Assembly (NCBI GenBank): GCA_029204225.1
Contig: CM055093.1
Location: 6,058,933-6,122,932 of the forward strand
Length of the DNA stretch: 64,000 nt
DNA from: Diphasiastrum complanatum
Lineage: Eukaryota > Streptophyta > Lycopodiopsida > Lycopodiales > Lycopodiaceae
Reading direction: 5' to 3'
In this document: positions 1 to 11,066 of the stretch, in pieces
Layout: each line of letters starts with the position of its first letter
How positions within the stretch are numbered: the first letter of the stretch is position 1
Notes under the pieces: generated by a model
Databases searched by the model: none
What the model was told of the DNA's origin: nothing
The model's input: only the letters and a program-made list of their open reading frames with translations
Program-made: the position numbers and the translations under genes

Positions 1-113
1 GTAATACACCAAGTTCATTCCAAAGAGTAATGCAATTTGCCTTTAAAGATTATTTGCAGAAATTCCTTGAAATTTACTTGGACGACTTGGGAGTTTATAG
101 TACAGATACAGAC
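1..113 (+). pseudogene. Ty3/gypsy reverse transcriptase fragment
   Basis: This 113-bp piece encodes the RT stretch that ends with the YLDDL catalytic motif and reads the same, base for base by eye, as 9264-9376 of gypsy-1. It stops exactly where the copia LTR begins (TGATAAATT at 114). It is either the left part of the gypsy copy into which the copia array inserted, or one end of a larger duplication continuing left of the window. Confidence 0.85.
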
Positions 114-975
114 TGATAAATTTTACAGTTTTTAGGACAATAATGATTGTACTTTACAATCATAGAGAGTTATTGGTTGCTTAATCAATGAATCTATCAA
201 GTTCTACACATTAGATCTTGATCTAGATTCACTACACTTGGATTTAAGCAAGAGCAATGGATCAACACATCATTTTTTAGTGAGAGCGGCTTCACACGTG
301 TGGAGTACTGTCCACTGTACGGACTGCACCTGAAACAACAAGTACAATGATACTAGATAGCAATCATGCATAAAAATCACAAGACAAATGACTAGAAATC
401 TCACAAAAGTGTAGAGTGCAAAAGTCTCATCAATTTTCTTAGCAAAATGATGATCCTTTTATGGATCAAGTACATCCATGAGTCTGGTACAGTCCAGCAG
501 GCCTTCACACGTGTGAAGAGTGCCACATCACTCATATCTATCCATTTGATCCATCCTTGATCCTTATCCAATAGTTGACCTTCTAGAATATGACTAAAAT
601 CCAAAAAGCTAGTCTCCTAGAATATAGGAATATTCCCTACAAAATAGGATCTAAGGAAAATGGTCAACTCTTATCTTCTAGTACTCTATACACACATGTG
701 AACATCCACTTGCCATGTGGGAGCATTTACTCATGCACATGCAAGGAAAAGCTAATTTGTAGGTGACTAGTCAACTTGACTAAAAACTAGTCATTTCATG
801 TTCACACTAACTAGAATGATACAAAATCAATTTGGATATATACAAACATGAAAAGTACATCCTTTCACACATGGGAACATGCTCCACACGTGTGAAATCA
901 TATCATCAACATATTCTAATGTTTGATCAATATTTACATGAACCAATGTCAAGTGAGAAGTGACAATTTTCAACA
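114..975 (-). repeat. Copia-1 3' LTR (862 bp)
   Basis: Direct repeat of 5567-6428 at a constant offset of 5453, with very few differences (for example GCTCC versus GATCC near 881/6334). On the - strand it starts TGTTGAAAATTG and ends ATTTATCA, so it has TG...CA termini. A polypurine stretch (AGTGAGGAGGAG on the - strand, about 976-988) sits next to it, just after the pol stop, as expected for a 3' LTR. It contains CACACGTGTG palindromes at about 290-303, 504-517 and 885-896. The near identity of the two LTRs implies a recent insertion or duplication. Confidence 0.93.
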
Positions 976-988
976 CTCCTCCTCACTT

Positions 989-3900
989 CTAACTTGGCAA
1001 ATCTAGTGTACATCTATCTACAATTCCAAGAGCATATCTTAACTTAAAAAATGGATCTTTGGACAATGGTTTGGTTAAGATATCAGCTATGCATTCGGAT
1101 GATGGTACATGATGTAGTTGCACTTCCTTGGATTGTACCTTCTCCCTCACAAAGTGGTGAGCTATCTCAATATGCTTTGTTCTAGCATGGAAGATAGGAT
1201 TTGAAGCAATTTGTTGAGAAGCTTGATTGTCACAAAATATGTAAGGGATCTCCTCGGCCTCTAGCACATGTAGTTTCATTAAGAGTCTTCTTAGCCATAA
1301 GAGCTCTTTGGTTGTTGAAGTCAATGCCTTGTACTCGGCTTCACAAGAAGATAGTGAGATTGTATCTTGCTTTTTGGAAAGCCAAGATATCACTCCTCCA
1401 CAAAGAAATGTTGCAAATGCACTAATGGAATTCCTATCCATCTTGTCACCTGCAAAATCTGAATCCGAGTAGGCTCTCAAGTGCAAGTTAGATCCTTCAT
1501 AAAGTATACCAAAAAATCTAGTACTAGAAACATATCTAAGTACTCTCTTGGCACTTTTCCAATGATGAATTAAAGGAGCTTGCATACTTTGACTCAACTT
1601 GCTTACACAAAAACTTAAGTCAGGTCTAGTGATGGTTAAATAGATTAGAGAGCCTATAAGCTTCCTAAAGAGAGTGATGTCCTCAAAGGATGCTTCATCA
1701 CCTTCATTAGTTGCTTTCACAACATGCTCCATAGGGGTGTCAATCCCCTTACAATCTTTCATACCAAATCTTTCAAGAATGGAAGTAGCATACTTAGATT
1801 GACTTATGAAAGTACAATTGCTACTTCTAGACACTTCTATCCCAAGTATAAACTTTAGGAAGCCTAGATCTACCATCTTGAACTCACTAGATAAGTCAAC
1901 TTTTACTTTGCCTATGCCATCATCATCATTTCCTGTCATAATGATGTCATCAACATAAGGAACCAAAATGATGATCTTTCCTTCATTACATTTGAAATAT
2001 AAAGAAGGTTCATAAGCACTTAGTACAAAGCCAAGGGAATAGAGAAAATCATGCAACCTAGAGTACCAAGCTCTAGGTGCTTGCTTCAAGCCATATAGGC
2101 TCTTCCTTAAGTAGCACACCTTTTGCTCCTCACCAATCTTGATGAAGCCCTCGGGTTGCATCATGTAGATTTCCTCTTCTAAGAAGCCATTCAAGAAGGC
2201 ATTTGTCACATCCATTTGGTAGAGATCCCATTTGAACAAAGTAGCAATGCAAATGATTAATCTAATAGTTACAAGCTTAGCTACAGGTGCAAATGTTTCT
2301 TCATAATCCAATCCTTTTATTTGAAGAAATCCCTTAGCAACAAGCCTAGCTTTGTATTTACTAATAGATCCATCTTGATTGTACTTAATTCTATAAATCC
2401 ACTTACATGCAAGTGGTTTCTTTCCTCTTGGAAGATTTACAAGATTCCAAGTATGATTTTCTTCTAATGCATCATACTCTACTTGCATTGCATCTCTCCA
2501 AACTTTAGATTTACATGTTTCTTCAAAAGATGATGGTTCTTCAATCAATGTAGCTAAAAAAGAGTAAGAGGTAGAAGATGTAGAGCCTTCCTTTTGCTTT
2601 CCCTTGTCCACATAGGTAAGCCTTGAGGGCTCGGCCTTGCTCCTTGATGATCTTCTTGGCCCCTTTTGACTTGGATCCAAATCTCCATCCTCGGGTTTGT
2701 CATGATCCTCCTCGGGTTTGTCAAGATCCTCCTCGGATTTGTCAAGATCTTCAATGCACAATGGGTTAGATCCATTTGACAAGCTCTTAGCAAATTGTGA
2801 CTCATCAAAAAGTACATCCTTGCTTACCTTTACTTTCTTGGATGTAGGATCATATATCCTATATCCCTTGCTATTTTCTCCATAGCCAACAAAGATTCCT
2901 TTGAAGGAGGTAGCATCTTCTTTCCTTCTAGTCTCCAAAGGAATGTGTACATAACAAGTACATCCAAAGATCTTAAAATATTTTACATTGGGTTTCTTAT
3001 CAAACAAGGCTTGATAAGGTGAGATCCCATCTATAGCACTACTAGGAAGTCTATTACACAAATAATTAGCACATGTTATGGCTTCTCCCCAAAATGAGAT
3101 GGGAAGTGATGCATCAAGCCTCAAGGACTTTGCACACTCACATAGACTCCTATTTTTCCTCTCGGCCACCCCATTTTGTTGAGGGGTGTAGGAACAAGTG
3201 TATTGTAACTTAATACCATTGATCTCACAAAAGTCTTTCATTTTATTGGAGGTGTACTCTCCTCCATTATCACATCTTAGTGCTTTGATAGAAGTACTAA
3301 GTTGTTTCTCTACTAGAGACTTGAACTTAATGAAAGCTTCATAAACAAGATTTTTCTTTGATAGTAACTCAATCCATGTGAATCTAGTACAATCATCTAT
3401 AAAAGTTACATACATCAAGGCACCTCCATTACTTGCATGTGAAAAACTATGTACATCAGAATGTATGAGATCCAAGGGAGAGAGAGATCTTGATGAAGAT
3501 TTCTTGTAAGAAGATTTGTGTGACTTTGCAAGGCCACATGCCTCACACATTTTTCCACACTTCTTGAAAGCTCTTGGTAGGCCGAGAGCTAGTTCCTTGC
3601 TTGCCATTGACTCCATAGATTGAAGATTAGGATGGCCTAATCTCTTATGCCAAAGCTCCACTTGAGTTAGCTCCTCCCTAGCCAAGTTCACACTTTCACT
3701 TGCAACATTAGCATCCAACTTGAAAAGTCTACCTTGCTTAATGCCACTAGCTATGCACTTATCATTTTTCAAGATGGAACAAACTCCATTCTTGAAATGT
3801 ACATCTAGTCCATTGTCCATTGATTGTCCTACACTAAGCAAGTTTCTTGAAATGGTAGGAACATACAAAACATTATCTAGATCTATCCTTTTAGATGTGC

Positions 3901-4969
3901 CTAAACAAAGAGGTATAGATCCTATGCCATCTATCTTGCATGCTTGATCACTAGCAGTGTATATTGACTTCTTAGAGTCATTACAAGATAGAAGAGTAGA
4001 AAAATAATGCTTGTTAAAGGACATGTGGGAACTAGCCCCACTATCTATCCACCATGTGTCTTGACTTGAAGTTGGTGTAGATGCAACCATTAAGGATGTG
4101 TTGAATCCATCCTCATATTCTTCCTCTTGAGCAATGTTCCCTTGATCTCCTTTGGCTTGTTGATTCTTCTTCAAGTAGCATTCTGAGGCAAAGTGTCCTT
4201 TCTTTCCACAAAAGAAACACTTTAGTTTTGCCTTGTTCTTCACTTTGCCTTTGGAGGTAGATCCTCCATTCTTCATCTCGGCCTCCTTGCCTTGATTTTT
4301 CTTGAATGGATTTTGCTTTTTCTTGCCTTTAGATGTAAAGTTAGCTTTCTCCTCTCCTCCATTAAGTGACATGCTATCCATTCTTGTCTTGAGGTGTAGA
4401 AGCCTACTCTCCTCGGCCACAAGAACATTGTGCAACTTTTCAATGGATGGAAGAGAGTCTTGAATGGCAAATGATTGGACTAAGTTGGTAAACTCATCAC
4501 TTAGACCATTCAAAATGATTTGTACTAGTTCTTGATCTTGGATCTTCTCTCCTATTGCACTTAACTCCTTGTTAAGAGATTTGATCCTAAGAACATACTC
4601 TTGTCCACTCTCTCCACTTCCTTTCATGCTTTGGAAAACTTGATTTCTTAGCATGAGGATTCTTGAAGTATTGTTGGATTCATAAATGCTCTTTAATGAA
4701 TCCCAAGCCTCTTTGGATGAGGTACAAGAAGACACCTCTTTCAAGAGGTCATTGCATACATTTAACTTTATGCAATGTAGAGCTAATCTTGCTCTCTTCT
4801 TGTATTTGGCTTGTTCTTGGGGAGTTTGAGGCTCTTCCTCTACTCCTTGAACTATGTCATATAGATCATGGATCACTAGGAGTGATTCCATTCTCACTTT
4901 CCAAATGGAATAATTTGTGGAAGTGAGTCTCTCACTTGGTTCCATCAAATATCCACCCATGGATGACAT
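989..4969 (-). CDS. Copia-1 gag-pol polyprotein (intact, 1326 aa)
   Basis: Single uninterrupted Ty1/copia polyprotein. Domains in order: UBN2-type gag (residues ~1-200); zinc knuckle CFFCGKKGHFASEC (251-264); aspartic protease with IDSGASSHM (D309); integrase with H441/H445/C475/C478 zinc site and catalytic D505, D567 and E603; an acidic DKPEED-type repeat (742-763); RT with YQMDVTNAF (D920) and YVDD (1005-1008); RNase H with YSDSDFAGD, SSCEAEY and CDNQ. Gag forms the particle, protease matures it, RT/RNase H copies the RNA primed by tRNA, and integrase inserts the cDNA. Protease-integrase-RT order defines copia. No stop or frameshift is present and all catalytic residues are there, so it could be autonomous. 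RT reads LVPYVDD where the truncated copy has LVLYVDD. Confidence 0.96.
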   Translation of the reverse strand: MSSMGGYLMEPSERLTSTNYSIWKVRMESLLVIHDLYDIVQGVEEEPQTPQEQAKYKKRARLALHCIKLNVCNDLLKEVSSCTSSKEAWDSLKSIYESNNTSRILMLRNQVFQSMKGSGESGQEYVLRIKSLNKELSAIGEKIQDQELVQIILNGLSDEFTNLVQSFAIQDSLPSIEKLHNVLVAEESRLLHLKTRMDSMSLNGGEEKANFTSKGKKKQNPFKKNQGKEAEMKNGGSTSKGKVKNKAKLKCFFCGKKGHFASECYLKKNQQAKGDQGNIAQEEEYEDGFNTSLMVASTPTSSQDTWWIDSGASSHMSFNKHYFSTLLSCNDSKKSIYTASDQACKIDGIGSIPLCLGTSKRIDLDNVLYVPTISRNLLSVGQSMDNGLDVHFKNGVCSILKNDKCIASGIKQGRLFKLDANVASESVNLAREELTQVELWHKRLGHPNLQSMESMASKELALGLPRAFKKCGKMCEACGLAKSHKSSYKKSSSRSLSPLDLIHSDVHSFSHASNGGALMYVTFIDDCTRFTWIELLSKKNLVYEAFIKFKSLVEKQLSTSIKALRCDNGGEYTSNKMKDFCEINGIKLQYTCSYTPQQNGVAERKNRSLCECAKSLRLDASLPISFWGEAITCANYLCNRLPSSAIDGISPYQALFDKKPNVKYFKIFGCTCYVHIPLETRRKEDATSFKGIFVGYGENSKGYRIYDPTSKKVKVSKDVLFDESQFAKSLSNGSNPLCIEDLDKSEEDLDKPEEDHDKPEDGDLDPSQKGPRRSSRSKAEPSRLTYVDKGKQKEGSTSSTSYSFLATLIEEPSSFEETCKSKVWRDAMQVEYDALEENHTWNLVNLPRGKKPLACKWIYRIKYNQDGSISKYKARLVAKGFLQIKGLDYEETFAPVAKLVTIRLIICIATLFKWDLYQMDVTNAFLNGFLEEEIYMMQPEGFIKIGEEQKVCYLRKSLYGLKQAPRAWYSRLHDFLYSLGFVLSAYEPSLYFKCNEGKIIILVPYVDDIIMTGNDDDGIGKVKVDLSSEFKMVDLGFLKFILGIEVSRSSNCTFISQSKYATSILERFGMKDCKGIDTPMEHVVKATNEGDEASFEDITLFRKLIGSLIYLTITRPDLSFCVSKLSQSMQAPLIHHWKSAKRVLRYVSSTRFFGILYEGSNLHLRAYSDSDFAGDKMDRNSISAFATFLCGGVISWLSKKQDTISLSSCEAEYKALTSTTKELLWLRRLLMKLHVLEAEEIPYIFCDNQASQQIASNPIFHARTKHIEIAHHFVREKVQSKEVQLHHVPSSECIADILTKPLSKDPFFKLRYALGIVDRCTLDLPS

Positions 4970-5550
4970 TTTAGAATGAATGCTCTTTTAAAAATCACAA
5001 AGATTTTTGAATTTTAAAAGATCTATGAAGTGGCCTAAAGCTTACTAGAATGCCTATAGGCTTGTCTCTATCAAACTAACACACAAGCTTGAATGATACT
5101 CAAAGATCTTACCAAAAATTTCTAGCTTTCACTCTCACAAAAAAAAAATTGCTTTACACTTTTCTTAGAGATTTCACTTCAACTAAGGATCTGAACAAAT
5201 CAGCCTCTTAGATCTGATCTTAGACTCTAAAAAGAAATGCTTCAATGATCCAAAACACTATTTGGTCATAGGCATTAGTTAGAATGAATCTAGATCAATA
5301 CTATGCTTCAAAAAGCACCAAAAATGAACTAGTATTGTGATTTTGGGACCAAAAAACACAAAGTAACTTGAATTGAAAGTTGCTGTACGGTTTCACACGT
5401 GTGAAAAGTACATACACAGCCTCCAAGTCATTTTGATCCAAATGATTACAAGCTATCACTCTAGAAGAACTCGCCCTCACTAGTATTGGCCAAAAAACAA
5501 ATTTTGCCAATGATCTTTACAAGATTTATGATTCAATGATCACTCTCTTA
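4970..5550 (-). other. Copia-1 untranslated leader
   Basis: Non-coding interval between the primer-binding site and the gag start codon. It contains one more perfect TTCACACGTGTGAA palindrome at 5392-5405, with GTAC words on both sides. No convincing ORF is present; short open stretches here lack family similarity. Confidence 0.7.
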
Positions 5551-5566
5551 CTTAGATCTGATACCA
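5551..5566 (-). promoter_or_regulatory. Copia-1 primer-binding site (tRNA-iMet)
   Basis: On the - strand this reads TGGTATCAGATCTAAG directly after the LTR end. It is complementary to the 3' end of initiator methionine tRNA, the usual copia primer. It fixes 5567-6428 as the 5' LTR of the intact element. Confidence 0.9.
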
Positions 5567-6428
5567 TGATAAATTTTACAGTTTTTAGGACAATAATGAT
5601 TGTACTTTACAATCATAGAGAGTTATTGGTTGCTTAATCAATGAATCTATCAAGTTCTACACATTAGATCTTGATCTAGATTCACTACACTTGGATTTAA
5701 GCAAGAGCAATGGATCAACACATCATTTTTTAGTGAGAGCGGCTTCACACGTGTGGAGTACTGTCCACTGTACGGACTGCACCTGAAACAACAAGTACAA
5801 TGATACTAGATAGCAATCATGCATAAAAATCACAAGACAAATGACTAGAAATCTCACAAAAGTGTAGAGTGCAAAAGTCTCATCAATTTTCTTAGCAAAA
5901 TGATGATCCTTTTATGGATCAAGTACATCCATGAGTCTGGTACAGTCCAGCAGGCCTTCACACGTGTGAAGAGTGCCACATCACTCATATCTATCCATTT
6001 GATCCATCCTTGATCCTTATCCAATAGTTGACCTTCTAGAATATGACTAAAATCCAAAAAGCTAGTCTCCTAGAATATAGGAATATTCCCTACAAAATAG
6101 GATCTAAGGAAAATGGTCAACTCTTATCTTCTAGTACTCTATACACACATGTGAACATCCACTTGCCATGTGGGAGCATTTACTCATGCACATGCAAGGA
6201 AAAGCTAATTTGTAGGTGACTAGTCAACTTGACTAAAAACTAGTCATTTCATGTTCACACTAACTAGAATGATACAAAATCAATTTGGATATATACAAAC
6301 ATGAAAAGTACATCCTTTCACACATGGGAACATGATCCACACGTGTGAAATCATATCATCAACATATTCTAATGTTTGATCAATATTTACATGAACCAAT
6401 GTCAAGTGAGAAGTGACAATTTTCAACA
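5567..6428 (-). repeat. Copia-1 shared middle LTR (862 bp)
   Basis: Near-identical copy of 114-975. It serves as 5' LTR of the intact element (primer site at 5551-5566) and as 3' LTR of the truncated copy to its right (polypurine tract and pol end at 6429-6442). One LTR shared by two internal regions is the signature of LTR-LTR unequal recombination. Confidence 0.93.
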
Positions 6429-8369
6429 CTCCTCCTCACTTCTAACTTGGCAAATCTAGTGTACATCTATCTACAATTCCAAGAGCATATCTTAACTTAA
6501 AAAATGGATCTTTGGACAATGGTTTGGTTAAGATATCAGCTATGCATTCGGATGATGGTACATGATGTAGTTGCACTTCCTTGGATTGTACCTTCTCCCT
6601 CACAAAGTGGTGAGCTATCTCAATATGCTTTGTTCTAGCATGGAAGATAGGATTTGAAGCAATTTGTTGAGAAGCTTGATTGTCACAAAATATGTAAGGG
6701 ATCTCCTCGGCCTCTAGCACATGTAGTTTCATTAAGAGTCTTCTTAGCCATAAGAGCTCTTTGGTTGTTGAAGTCAATGCCTTGTACTCGGCTTCACAAG
6801 AAGATAGTGAGATTGTATCTTGCTTTTTGGAAAGCCAAGATATCACTCCTCCACAAAGAAATGTTGCAAATGCACTAATGGACTTCCTATCCATCTTGTC
6901 ACCTGCAAAATCTGAATCCGAGTAGGCTCTCAAGTGCAAGTTAGATCCTTCATAAAGTATACCAAAAAATCTAGTACTAGAAACATATCTAAGTACTCTC
7001 TTGGCACTTTTCCAATGATGAATTAAAGGAGCTTGCATACTTTGACTCAACTTGCTTACACAAAAACTTAAGTCAGGTCTAGTGATGGTTAAATAGATTA
7101 GAGAGCCTATAAGCTTCCTAAAGAGAGTGATGTCCTCAAAGGATGCTTCATCACCTTCATTAGTTGCTTTCACAACATGCTCCATAGGGGTGTCAATCCC
7201 CTTACAATCTTTCATACCAAATCTTTCAAGAATGGAAGTAGCATACTTAGATTGACTTATGAAAGTACAATTGCTACTTCTAGACACTTCTATCCCAAGT
7301 ATAAACTTTAGGAAGCCTAGATCTACCATCTTGAACTCACTAGATAAGTCAACTTTTACTTTGCCTATGCCATCATCATCATTTCCTGTCATAATGATGT
7401 CATCAACATAAAGAACCAAAATGATGATCTTTCCTTCATTACATTTGAAATATAAAGAAGGTTCATAAGCACTTAGTACAAAGCCAAGGGAATAGAGAAA
7501 ATCATGCAACCTAGAGTACCAAGCTCTAGGTGCTTGCTTCAAGCCATATAGGCTCTTCCTTAAGTAGCACACCTTTTGCTCCTCACCAATCTTGATGAAG
7601 CCCTCGGGTTGCATCATGTAGATTTCCTCTTCTAAGAAGCCATTCAAGAAGGCATTTGTCACATCCATTTGGTAGAGATCCCATTTGAACAAAGTAGCAA
7701 TGCAAATGATTAATCTAATAGTTACAAGCTTAGCTACAGGTGCAAATGTTTCTTCATAATCCAATCCTTTTATTTGAAGAAATCCCTTAGCAACAAGCCT
7801 AGATTTGTATTTACTAATAAATCCATCTTGATTGTACTTAATTCTATAAATCCACTTACATGCAAGTGGTTTCTTTCCTCTTGGAAGATTTACAAGATTC
7901 CAAGTATGATTTTCTTCTAATGCATCATACTCTACTTGCATTGCATCTCTCCAAACTTTAGATTTACATGCTTCTTCAAAAGATGATGGTTCTTCAATCA
8001 ATGTAGCTAAAAAAGAGTAAGAGGTAGAAGATGTAGAGCCTTCCTTTTGCTTTCCCTTGTCCACATAGGTAAGCCTTGAGGGCTCGGCCTTGCTCCTTGA
8101 TGATCTTCTTGGCCCCTTTTGACTTGGATCCAAATCTCCATCCTCGGGTTTGTCATGATCCTCCTCGGGTTTGTCAAGATCCTCCTCGGATTTGTCAAGA
8201 TCTTCAATGCACAATGGGTTAGATCCATTTGACAAGCTCTTAGCAAATTGTGACTCATCAAAAAGTACATCCTTGCTTACCTTTACTTTCTTGGATGTAG
8301 GATCATATATCCTATATCCCTTGCTATTTTCTCCATAGCCAACAAAGATTCCTTTGAAGGAGGTAGCAT
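6429..8369 (-). pseudogene. Copia-1b truncated pol (RT-RNase H)
   Basis: Second internal region in the tandem array, matching 976-2916 at the 5453 offset. The open frame 6442-8235 (597 codons) covers the acidic linker, the whole RT with YVDD, and RNase H. Similarity to copia-1 continues to 8369, then stops abruptly in the gag-pol integrase region and switches to gypsy sequence. Gag, protease and integrase core are missing. Differences from the intact copy include A/T, A/S and N/K replacements. The ATG at 8235 is internal, not a true start. Confidence 0.92.
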
Positions 8370-10414
8370 GATAAAGACAAAGGAAAAGTCAAGAATGATT
8401 CTTCAAGTCAGATCTTTAGCAAGACATCATCGTCTAGGAAGTCTTCACTTGAGAAGAAAGATTTATCATCCCGGAAGTCATCACCTCCACGATCAATTCC
8501 TGCTAAGAAGACTAAACGAAGATCCAAGACAAGTCCTTTAGAAAAAGAACAAGCAAATGTAGTCCAGCATGACATGCCAGAGCATTTAAAACGTTATACA
8601 CTGGATGATGTGGAGCACATCGTGAACCTGAAGAACACATGCCGGAATCTAAAGAGGTTTACGATGGCCCAACTAGGATGCAGCCAATGAATCTTGCAGA
8701 ACCAGGAGAACCAGAAAAGATTGTACAAGTGGGACCACAACTAACTCCTGAACAATATTAAGTACTCCGTTTGCTACTTATTAAGTATCAAGATTGTTTT
8801 GCATGGACTTATCAAGATTTGAAGGGTATTCTGACATCAGTCATTGAACATACCATACCTTTAGTACCTGATGCAGTACCAAAGGTTACAAAGTTCTATC
8901 GCTGTAATCCTAATGTGGTAGATCTAATAAAGAAAGAACTTCAGAGATTGCTTGATGTCGATTTCATTTATGAGATCGAGCATACTGAATGGATTTCACC
9001 GATTGTCATTGTTCCTAAGAAAAATGGGAAATTGCGAATCTGTGTGAATCTCAAAGCATTGAATAAAGTGACACGGAGGGATCACTTTCCGTTACCTTTT
9101 ACTGAAAGCATTTTGGATCGCCTTGCTGGAGCGGAAGCTTATAGTTTCCTAGATGGATTTAGTGATTACAACCAAGTTAAGATTGCACATGCCGATCGTC
9201 ACAAAACTGCTTTTGCAACAGAATGGGACACCTATGCTTACAAAGTAATGCCGTTTGGACTCTGTAATACACCAAGTTCATTCCAAAGAGTAATGCAATT
9301 TGCCTTTAAAGATTATTTGCAGAAATTCCTTGAAATTTACTTGGACGACTTGGGAGTTTATAGTACAGATACAGACCACCTGGATCGATTGGAGAAAGTC
9401 TTTGAAAGATGTCACAAATATCAGATTTCTCTAAATTCAGAAAAATGCCAGATATGGGTTTCTCATGGAGTGGTGCTTGGACATGTGATATCAAGACATG
9501 GTATTGCCATCGATTATTTTAAGATCAAAGTTATTGTGGAATTGCCACCGCCAGCAACAATTCGAGGAGTTTATGTGTTTATGGGTCATGCGAACTACTA
9601 TCGAATTTTTATTATCTTCTTTGCGGATTTAGCACGACCTATATACAAATTAACTATTGTTCCTATTTGGACAGCAAAGGCATTAGAAGCCTTTGAAAAG
9701 TTAAAAAAAGCATTATCTTCAGCACCAATATTGCGTTCTCCAGATTGGACATTAGAGTTTCATGTTCATACGGACGTCTCAAAATACGCCATTGGAGCAG
9801 TTTTGACGCAGCCAGGTGACTATAAGAAGGATTATCCTATACGATTTGCAAGCAGACAACTTACAGATCCAGAGAAGAATTATTCAACAACAGAACGTGA
9901 AGCGCTAGTCATGATTTTTTTTTGTTCAAAAATTTTGTCACTATCTCATGGAAATGCACTTTGCATTTTATACGGATCATCAACCGTTACTTTATTTGGT
10001 AAATAAGACGTGTAATATTGGACGTATTGCAAGATGGTTATTATTATTGACTGAATTTGACTTTTGAATTGTGATCAGAAAGGGGAAACAACATTATCTA
10101 GCCGATCATGTTTCACGAATTGAATCCGCACCAATTAATACTGAAGTGGATGATGAACTGCTAGATGCTGCGTTGTTCTATGTTGAAGCAGTACCTGAGT
10201 GGGCGACATATATTGGTGAGTACCTAATGCTAGGACAACCGAATGACTCTTTGACGAAAGTATAGAAAAGACAATTGATTCATAAGGCTCAACCTTATCA
10301 ATTAATTGCTAGACAATTGTATCATCGTGGATCAGATAATATTTTACAAAGACGTGTTTTACAGCATGAAGTACCAGATCTACTCATGTTTTCACATGAT
10401 GGCATGGGTGGAGG
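8370..10414 (+). pseudogene. Gypsy-1 pol: protease-RT linker, RT, RNase H
   Basis: Ty3/gypsy pol, plus strand. 8370-8760 encodes the linker before RT, with YTLDDV and [10 protein letters not shown]-like blocks also found in gypsy-2. 8771-10006 is an open 411-codon RT with [53 protein letters not shown] and an intact YLDDL. RNase H starts at FHVHTDVSKYAIGAVL, then shifts frame at a T-run near 9915 and continues in fragments to 10414, including HYLADHVSRI. Stops lie at 8759 (TAA), about 10065 (TGA where gypsy-2 has Arg) and about 10263 (TAG). The frame is interrupted at 10414 by copia-2 and resumes at 13071. The left end is joined to copia at 8369. Confidence 0.9.
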
Positions 10415-11049
10415 TGTGAAAGATTCAACTAGTTTCATCACATTTTGCAATATTTCCATATTTGGCATATTGAGGCCAAAACTTGTTTTAGACATAGAGG
10501 TTGACTTTTCAAAGTTCATTAGTCTAAATTTCATTTGAATAAACACTTTTTGAAAGTGTGGGAAAGATAGAATGCGAGTTTGAGTAGATTCAATTTGAAT
10601 AAGTTGGGTACATTCAATCTAGACCCAAAATTGGTAGGGTTAGCATTTTGGTGGGAAAGCCAAGTGGCCAAATAGGGTTTGGACCTACTATAAAATGATG
10701 TAACTCATGGAGAGAGTCATCTTCTCTCTTCTCTATCTCATTTCATGCTTATACATGGTTCTCTTGGGTTCTACTATCCATTGGTGCACTATCTTGGTGA
10801 TTGTTTGCAAGTCTATGTGTAGAATGATTTATATACACACGTGTGAAATACAGTAGCTTGCTGGTTTTGTACGGACAACAACAGTACATAATCATTTCAT
10901 TCAAGTTTGATCAAGTTCTATTAGTGTTTGCATCTCAAATTGTGTGTAGATGCTGATTTTTCTACATTGGTGAAATTGGTAGTGTATTTCTCTTTCTAGC
11001 CAAAGATCATTCAAGTAGATTGGATCTTAAGGATTTGAAATCTTTCACA
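10415..11049 (+). repeat. Copia-2 5' LTR (635 bp)
   Basis: Direct repeat of 12436-13070. It begins TGTGAAAGATT and ends AATCTTTCACA, so the LTR ends are an 11-bp perfect inverted repeat. A TATA box (TATAAAA) lies at 10689-10695. A CACACGTGTG palindrome at about 10836 is followed by GTAC-containing words. Confidence 0.92.
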
Positions 11050-11066
11050 TGGTATCAGAGCTTGTG
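11050..11066 (+). promoter_or_regulatory. Copia-2 primer-binding site (tRNA-iMet)
   Basis: TGGTATCAGAGCTTGTG directly follows the LTR end. This is the standard initiator-Met tRNA primer site of plant copia elements. Confidence 0.9.

Noticed and set aside
401-604. 67-codon - strand frame present twice (also 5854-6057)
   Set aside because: It lies wholly in the copia-1 LTR and repeats only because the LTR repeats; no domain.
1201-1425. + strand frames across copia and gypsy pol genes
   Set aside because: Antisense shadows of the polyproteins with no independent similarity.
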